From contig NGBS01001252.1 in assembly GCA_002245135.1 (NCBI GenBank), positions 1-24,201 of the forward strand: a stretch of 24,201 nt of DNA. The letters are read 5' to 3'. The notes below the pieces were generated by a model. The model was not told where the DNA came from and ran no database searches. It saw only the letters and a list, made by a program, of their open reading frames with translations. Shown piece after piece: positions 18,794-24,201 of this stretch. The first letter of the stretch is position 1; each line of letters opens with the position of its first letter. A program made the position numbers and the translations under genes. The stretch comes from Proteromonas lacertae. Lineage: Eukaryota; Sar; Bigyra; Opalinata; Proteromonadidae.

Positions 18794-19331
18794 ATGAATT
18801 GGTGATGAACAGGAACAAACTGAATCTTTACGTCTAGAATAGGATGCTGTTGGAGATGGAACATTTTGTATTATATTATTGTATGATATTGAAAGAATAT
18901 CTTCATCTGGAAAGAGTAAATCGGTTATTATCTTCCTTTGAGTTTTGGTGATTGTTTCTAGAATTACTAAATATACCTTCTTTCTATATCATCCATTTGT
19001 TGTAGGAATTTTTGGTTGTTTAAATTATATATGTTATATACGAAATAGTGTCAATTATCAAATTTTTATAAATTTTGATTCAAGCTTATATTTAGGCTTG
19101 ACAATAAAAAAAATTAAAAAAGTGGATGTTAAGAGGAAAATCAAATTCGTTGACATAGTAAATGTAATAATTTGCGTGAAACTAACATGATAGCATATAT
19201 ATTATTGGTATGTTAGAAATCATGTCTTCTGTTTCAGTAGTGTAGAAAAATATATCTTCAAATATATAAATTAATTAAATATAGCCCAACTATAACTGAT
19301 TTACATTTGATTTATTTTGATTTGTCTTTTT
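18794..19331. repeat. rearranged duplicate of 1298-2170
   Basis: Positions 18794-18970 copy 1298-1474 (part of exon 3) and 18968-19331 copy 1815-2170 (exon 1 plus upstream DNA). The shared TAA at the join suggests a microhomology deletion of about 340 bp. The exon 1 equivalent (ATGGATGATATAGAAAGAAG on the minus strand) and its GTATAT donor survive. The microexon and the start of exon 3 are gone, so this is not functional. Confidence 0.9.
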
Positions 19332-19370
19332 TGTAAGTACAACAAAAGAGAATAAAAATAAAATGGTTAT

Positions 19371-19631
19371 TCATAATGACATACAGATAGTGTTTCCCCA
19401 TACTAATGCAGCATATGTATAATATGGAGAAAGTAAATCTTTAGCAAGTAAAACAGGAGATGAATTATTATGTATCCAAAATTCTCTTTTATTCATATCA
19501 ACAATCACTTCATAAATTGAACCATCTCTATGATTATAGAAATTTGGATTTTTATTAACAACTCTTCCAATATGACAATATCTTGCAATATCTTGACTTT
19601 TGCCATTACATGCATAATAATAACAAGCCTT
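19371..19631 (-). pseudogene. 87-codon coding remnant, possibly SPRY-like
   Basis: A minus-strand open frame with no ATG at its start and stops at both ends. It reads like real protein: ACYYYACNGKSQDIARYCHI, then YNHRDGSIYEVIVDMNKREF, WIHNNSSPVLLAKDLL and YYTYAALVWGN. The order 'G-x-V-x-D-xxx-xxFWxxNN....pxYxxAxLvwGn' is reminiscent of the end of SPRY/B30.2 domains. The resemblance is weak and from memory. It abuts the duplicated block, so a larger gene was probably truncated here. Confidence 0.35.
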
Positions 19632-19735
19632 TTAAAAATGATTTTGATGTGTTTGATTATACTATTAAATTAGAAGAAGAAGATTATACAAAGATAATGA
19701 ATAGTATATATTCAGCTGTAGAAATAATTACCTGA
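19631..19735 (+). pseudogene. 34-codon coding remnant
   Basis: A plus-strand frame, FKNDFDVFDYTIKLEEED then KIMNSIYSAVEIIT and TGA. It has protein-like composition but no start and no recognised family. It may be the tail of a lost gene or an exon. Confidence 0.25.
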
Positions 19736-19878
19736 AAGAGGAGAAAAGAAATTATATAAAATAATTTGAAGAAATTTATGTATTATATTATAAAATACTT
19801 TCTCTTTCATCCATCCATTACAAACAACACATGAAAAAATATATTTAACACTTAAATATCTATATATATATCTACAAA

Positions 19879-22439
19879 TTATATATAAATTACCATCAAA
19901 AACAAACTCACAGCCAATACAAACAGTTTCCTCATAAAATATTCATATATACAAATGTCATACTCACCATTCTTTAAAATATCCATTATTCTTCTCAATT
20001 CAAAATCATTCAATTGAACATAATCAGAATGTTTATTTGATAATATGGAAATAACACTATACACTTTTGCATCCAAATCTTCTTTATATCTTTCAGATTC
20101 ATGTGTATATACAGTGGACTGATCATCTTCATCTTCATTTTTATCATTTATCTTACTCTCATCCAATATTATTGAAGAAAGTGTAAAATGTTTGCATTCT
20201 ATATCAATCCTATCATAATGTATAATTCCTAAGTTGTATTTCATTGTATTATGTTTATTTTCATTATCTATCATATGATTCAACTGATTCTGTAGATTAA
20301 TTGATATAATCTCTTTATTTTTATATTCTATCTCTAATTCATTTATTCTATTCTGATTCTTTACTATTATTAATTGTAAATCATTTATCTCCTCGTTTTT
20401 ATCTTCTAGCAAATCCTCCAATTCACTTATCTTTTTAGACCATTTCGTATATATTGTAGGAACAGATGGTGATAATGGAGGAGTTGATGAAGAATTAATA
20501 CTGTCACTTATATTACTACAACTACTTGCAGTACTTCTACAACTATGAGGAGTAGAAACATTATTATATGAAAAATTAGAATTATTATTATCAAAGATTA
20601 ATGATTTATGAAAACATAAAGGAGTGATATTGCTATTATGCAAATGAGAAGGAGAAAATGGAGATAAAGAAGAATGATTCATTACTGCAGATGGAGGAAA
20701 AGACAGTGAAAATACTCTTCCACGTGTAAGTGTTGTGGATAAATTCATTGAATATGAATTTATATCATTGTACAATAACTCTTCATATTGAGTTTTTATT
20801 TGATTAAACTCCTGTATTAGTGATACAACTTGAACATTGGAAAGATTTGATACTTGTTTTTGTTTATTAATAATTGACTTTAAATATTGAATGGTTATAT
20901 CTTTTAATAGACATTCTTTACGTTTTATACTGTATTTTCTATTCATATAATCCGTTATCTCACTATTATTATTATTATCTTCATTATTATTATTATTATT
21001 ATTATGACTATTATTTATACTGTTTAACTGTCTAAGTAAATGTGATAATACATCTTCCTTCATCATTTTCAATCTCTCATTTTCTCTCTCTACTAATTCT
21101 AGTTCATTTTCTCTCAATTTCAACAATTCTTTCAATCTGTTATTCTCTTCTTCCAGTTTCTTGTATTGCATAGTCTTCTGTTTATTCATCAACATATATT
21201 TCTCTTTCATTTCTTCTCTCATTTCGTCTTTTATTTTATCTTTCATCCTCTTATAATCACTGGTAATATCTCCTACATTTCGTATTAATTCTGAACATTT
21301 CTTTATTGATTCACTCAATATTTTATTTCTTTTTGGTGATATAAGTGGATCTGTTACATTATTATTATTATTGGCTAGTTCATTTACAGCTGATATTGTT
21401 TTATTATATTCATCATACTTATTAGATTCTATATTGGTTATATAATTATTTTTCATTTTGATGATTCTATTTAATTCTTTATGAATTATTGATAAATCAT
21501 TTTTTATAGTTTCTAATGTGTCAAATAATATATAATTGGAATGTTCTAAAGTATTATTATTATTATTATTATTATTACTCAATCGATTCTTCTCTTCAAA
21601 TGGTATAAGTATATGATTTGTATTGACTAATAAATAATTACTATCACTTTGTAACTCTAAATTCTCTACTTTTAACTGATCTATGATGATTTCCAACTCA
21701 TTTATTCTCTTTTTATATATTTCATTTGGCTCTATCGGTTTTACTACTGGATATTTCTTATCTAATTCTTCATGTAATATTCTATTCTCTTCTTTTCTTA
21801 TTTCTAATTCTCTAGCAAAATTAGCGATTAAATCTTCTTCATATTGTTGTAGCATTGTCGCTATTTTCAGATTCATTGGTAAAAGATCACTTTCTTCGTC
21901 AAATGAGATATGTGAAGCAACTGATTTACTCCTATTTCTTGAATCTACAGATGGTCTTCTTGGTTGGTCTATATTAATCACTGGTACAGTGTCTACAGGA
22001 AAATTGGGGATTAATAACTGGGGTTATTAGGTTTCTTTGATTGGAAATTATGTGCTTTTGTAATAATATTATGTCATCAGCACCTTCACCAAATTCTGGT
22101 ATTTTTGATACTACTTCTATGTATTGAGATATTGTCTTATCACATTCCTCTCTCATTTTCAAAAATTTGTCAACATTGTTATATCCTGTTTCTATTTTAT
22201 GTACTATTGATCTTAATGGATTTAGTATTTGATGAAGTTCTAAATTGAAACTATCTGTAAGGTTGGGATATTTTGAGAATTGAGTGTCTGAGTAACTCTA
22301 TCCTGTAGATTGTCTATCAAATAATTTGATTCATCAATCTAAGCATATAGAATGTATAAGTCATTACAAATTCTTTAAGACCAAGTGTTCTATATAAATA
22401 AAAATAATTTTAATTATACCTTGATGGAACATTAATCAT
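19879..22439 (-). CDS. Asn-rich coiled-coil protein, right paralogue; 5' microexon, two frameshifts
   Basis: Exon 1 at 22420-22439 (MINVPS), a 22-nt exon 2 at 22368-22389 (TLGLKEF), and exon 3 from 22338 down to TAA at 19879, about 830 residues. The frame shifts near 22265 (between DRVTQTLNSQ and LTDSFNLELHQILNPLRS) and near 22006 (C4 run, before VDTVPVINIDQPRRPSVD). From there it is open for 700 residues. Long coiled coils (VRENERLKMM, ISELEDLLEDKNEEINDLQL) alternate with Asn runs encoded by ATT/AAT triplets and a Ser/Pro-rich linker (SSTPPLSPS). The last residues, LFVLAVSLFLMVIYI, could be a tail anchor. A GTGAGT at about 19967 could instead splice that tail away. Function unknown; tethering at a membrane is a guess. 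The left paralogue is at 1-1843. Confidence 0.68.
20961..21578. repeat. ATT-triplet microsatellites within the coiled-coil gene
   Basis: Runs of ATT/TTA triplets at about 20961-21006, 21361-21374 and 21551-21578 encode Asn runs on the minus strand. They are the main low-complexity tracts in any gene here and likely sites of length variation. Confidence 0.75.
22339..22367 (-). other. intron 2 of right coiled-coil gene (29 bp)
   Basis: It begins GTAATGAC and ends ATGCTTAG on the minus strand, phase 0. It is the positional equivalent of 1745-1769. Confidence 0.72.
22368..22389 (-). other. 22-nt coding microexon of right coiled-coil gene
   Basis: It completes the phase-2 codon and encodes TLGLKEF, entering exon 3 in phase 0 (IDESNYLIDN). 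Its length equals that of the left paralogue's microexon while the sequence has diverged. Confidence 0.75.
22390..22419 (-). other. intron 1 of right coiled-coil gene (30 bp)
   Basis: It begins GTATAATTA and ends ATATAG on the minus strand, phase 2. It matches intron 1 of the left paralogue in place and phase. Confidence 0.75.
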
Positions 22440-22576
22440 TTAGATTAATTATGTGGTGATAACAGCCAAAGATTCGTTTGATGAAAGAAAGAATTAAAAA
22501 AAAAAACTAAAAATTATCAAACTATGTTTGGATGGAATGTGAAACGAATTAATTTCTATTATTTTTGTTTTTGAAA

Positions 22577-22882
22577 ATGCCTTTAAAACCGTATGAATAT
22601 CACAAACCACAACCACATCGTTGTGCTTATTTACTTGATAACTTTATAGATGATATATGGACTAGTGGAAGAAGGGGACAGATTCCTCATCATCTTCATG
22701 AATTTTTTCACTGTTTAAGAACACCAGCTAATCCAATGAAGAAAAACAACTTCCAAAATATGTTGATTACCCCGGCAAATATGATGATGAAAATACTGTA
22801 GATATGTTATTTCATTATAGATCAAACCAAAAAAGCAGAAATAAATTCATCTAAACCAGAATCTGCACCAAAATCCAGTTGA
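22577..22882 (+). pseudogene. small unrecognised gene with frameshifts
   Basis: From ATG 22577 the frame encodes PLKPYEYHKPQPHRCAYLLD, then NFIDDIWTSGRRGQIPHHLH and EFFHCLRTPANP. At about 22735 a missing base moves the sensible frame to NEEKQLPKYVDYPGKYDDEN. Around 22815 it moves again to a plausible tail (KKAEINSSKPESAPKSS) ending in TGA at 22880-22882. An intron starting GTAGATATG at 22798 was tried; it does not reconcile the tail frame. The His/Pro/Tyr-rich, soluble, roughly 100-residue protein differs in character from all the neighbours and has no signal or membrane segment. I do not recognise the family. Composition looks like a conserved housekeeping gene fragment, so identity could be settled by a protein search. 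Confidence 0.5.
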
Positions 22883-23166
22883 TTAATGGTTGATACAACT
22901 TACAATATAGTTAATAAATAATATTTTTTTAAGTTCTTATAATAATATGTGTTATGAGTGTGTTGTTGTAATAGAAAATAGTTTCATAATTTAATTACTA
23001 TTTTGCAATAGTGATATACTGATAGTAGAAAGTGATAGATAATGATATAATGTTATTCATTGTGCAATATTATACTAGTATGTTAATTGATGAAATAAAA
23101 TATTATATTCTCAAAAAACTATTCGTTTTCGAGAAAAACACTTTCTTCAAATCACATAAAAACAAA
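22883..23166. other. intergenic stretch
   Basis: It lies between the small frameshifted gene and the broken DUF229 copy. It is AT-rich; I see no gene or named site in it. Confidence 0.4.
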
Positions 23167-24074
23167 ATGACTTCGTTAAATAATAACTATTGCAAACTAT
23201 TTACAGGAGTATGTTGTTTATCCACAATCATTTTAATCGCCTTAACCCTTTATCCATCCTTGTTATACAAAATAGAGGATTAAGGCATACTGAAGTAGAA
23301 GAACCATCCTATAGTGTACAACCTGTTCTGCAAGGTAAGCTATGCACAAGTAAGCTAAAGAATTCCTATTACTACCCTATTCCAAATGTTTGTCAGCTTA
23401 ATTGCAGTATAACTCCCATCCCTTACCCTAAAAAACATAATGGCGGCTGTAAAAAAGTGGCGAATCAATCATATTAGAAGGTGATGAAGTAAAAGCAATA
23501 AATGATGTAAGTATAACTTTTGTTAACACTTATATGTTTCACAACCAATCAAAAGAGAAAAATCAGCACATTGCCTCACTAAAAGCAGGTGAAAAAACAA
23601 AAATTCAATATGAACACATATCAGTGATAGATTCAAATAAAAAAGAAACATTATACTTAAAGTTCATACCAACATCGCTAAATGCAAGGAAAAGAAAACC
23701 AAATCAGTACAGTGTAAATCTCTATCTATTAGATGGCTGTTCAAGATCACAACTAAGAACAGATGGTTGAAACAATCAATTATTTAAATACAATAGATAA
23801 TGAATTTGATATATTCGAATTCTATAGATATCACACAATAGGCCATAATTCTATTCCCAATTATTTACCAATATTTTATGGAATAAATGAAACAACGCTA
23901 ATAATGATACAAATAATAAATACTATAAAGAATTACCTAATAAGATATACAATGATCATCATTATAAGACAATATTATTACAACAATTTTGTGATAGAGA
24001 TTTAGGATATCATCATCCACATGTTAAACATATTGGATGTGATCATGAATTCTCATGGGATGTCATCCTGATAT

Positions 24075-24135
24075 GTACTAGTATTATATATATATATATA
24101 TATATATATTATATTATATTATTGTTAATTTATAG
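24075..24135 (+). other. intron in broken DUF229 copy (61 bp), expanded by TA repeats
   Basis: It begins GTACTAG and ends TTTATAG, phase 2, at the same point as the 36-bp intron of the intact gene. The extra length is a TA/TTA repeat. Confidence 0.65.
24085..24109. repeat. TA dinucleotide microsatellite
   Basis: About twelve TA units, followed by ATATT units, all inside the intron at 24075-24135. Confidence 0.85.
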
Positions 24136-24201
24136 TAAAGCTGCAGTTGGTCCTGATCCTAGATGTATTGGTAATTTACAAATGCATGAACATTATTTGA
24201 A

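Larger units (their letters stand above)
18678..19878. other. 1.2-kb gene-poor interval made of duplicated and decayed pieces
   Basis: It contains a rearranged fragment of the coiled-coil gene and its upstream DNA (18794-19331), a minus-strand coding remnant (19371-19631) and a plus-strand remnant (19631-19735). The last 140 bp show nothing further. No intact gene is evident. Confidence 0.6.
23167..24201 (+). pseudogene. decayed DUF229 paralogue, cut by window end
   Basis: It starts with MTSLNNNYCKLFTGVCCLST and a signal anchor (STIILIALTLY). It can be followed against the intact gene at 6664 only by changing frame about five times, near 23260, 23455 (A6), 23765, 23895 and 24057. Recognisable pieces are PIPNVCQLNCSI, EGDEVKAINDVSITFVNTY, TLYLKFIPTSLNARKRKPNQ, LYLLDGCSRSQ (matching LLIDAVSRY), FYRYHTIGHNSIPNYLPIFY, QFCDRDLGYHHP and, after an intron, VGPDPRCIGNLQMHEHYL. 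The number of shifts and the diffuse divergence indicate a true pseudogene. The 3' half lies outside the window. Confidence 0.8.

Noticed and set aside
18945-19190. Plus-strand 81-codon frame in the duplicated block
   Set aside because: It lies across the deletion junction and copied upstream DNA of the coiled-coil gene; a chance opening.
21981-21996. A 16-bp intron (GTAGAC...ACCAG) that would repair the right coiled-coil frame
   Set aside because: It restores frame but is much shorter than the other introns and lacks the GTAT...TAG form. A slip in the nearby C4 run explains the shift more simply.
1-24201. Bacterial or viral origin of the whole window (capsule-like gene content)
   Set aside because: Spliceosomal introns, type II membrane anchors, GT92, DUF229 and DUF268 and lack of Shine-Dalgarno sites argue for eukaryotic nuclear DNA. 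No capsid, polymerase, integrase or transposase genes were seen.
1-24201. tRNA, rRNA or CRISPR arrays
   Set aside because: No cloverleaf boxes, rRNA-like conserved stretches or regularly spaced repeats were found by eye on either strand.

Overview
The window is AT-rich eukaryotic nuclear DNA. Eleven spliceosomal introns can be placed. Ten are only 25-37 bp long and one is 61 bp; all end in TAG and nine begin GTAT. TAA and TAG end the intact genes and TGG encodes Trp throughout, so nothing suggests a changed genetic code. Several families (GT92/DUF23, DUF229, DUF268) are best known from animals, nematodes in particular. Animals with compact genomes and very short introns, such as dicyemids, are one possible source. 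That is inference, and other compact protists are not excluded.

From about 2.4 to 18.7 kb lies an island of at least 14 genes or gene remnants, nearly all predicted to act in the secretory pathway on glycans or lipids. In order: a fucosyltransferase-like gene (+, one intron); a nucleotide-sugar glycosyltransferase (-, one intron, one frameshift); a second putative glycosyltransferase (+); a broken FkbM methyltransferase (+); an intact five-exon DUF229 sulfatase-like gene (+); an internally deleted transferase (+); an intact GT92 transferase (+); an FkbM methyltransferase with an in-frame TGA (-); an intact OafA-type O-acyltransferase with an SGNH domain (-), divergent from a GT23-like fucosyltransferase (+) with only 8 bp between start codons; a second intact acyltransferase-SGNH gene (+); a third acyltransferase that has lost its membrane domain (+); a class I methyltransferase with a frameshift (-); and an intact DUF268 protein (-). 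Glycosyl transfer, O-acetylation, methylation and sulfatase or phosphoryl-type hydrolysis together suggest assembly and decoration of a surface glycan.

Two paralogous coiled-coil genes, both on the minus strand, flank the island (1-1843 and 19879-22439). They share an unusual 5' structure: a 20-nt first coding exon, a 22-nt microexon, then a long exon. A third, rearranged fragment of this gene and its upstream DNA lies at 18794-19331. The right end holds an unrecognised small frameshifted gene and a decayed second DUF229 copy cut by the window edge.

The region looks like a fast-evolving multigene-family neighbourhood. Intact genes sit beside internally deleted and frameshifted relatives. Several single-base frameshifts fall in or near homopolymers, so assembly error has to be excluded before all of them are called mutations.
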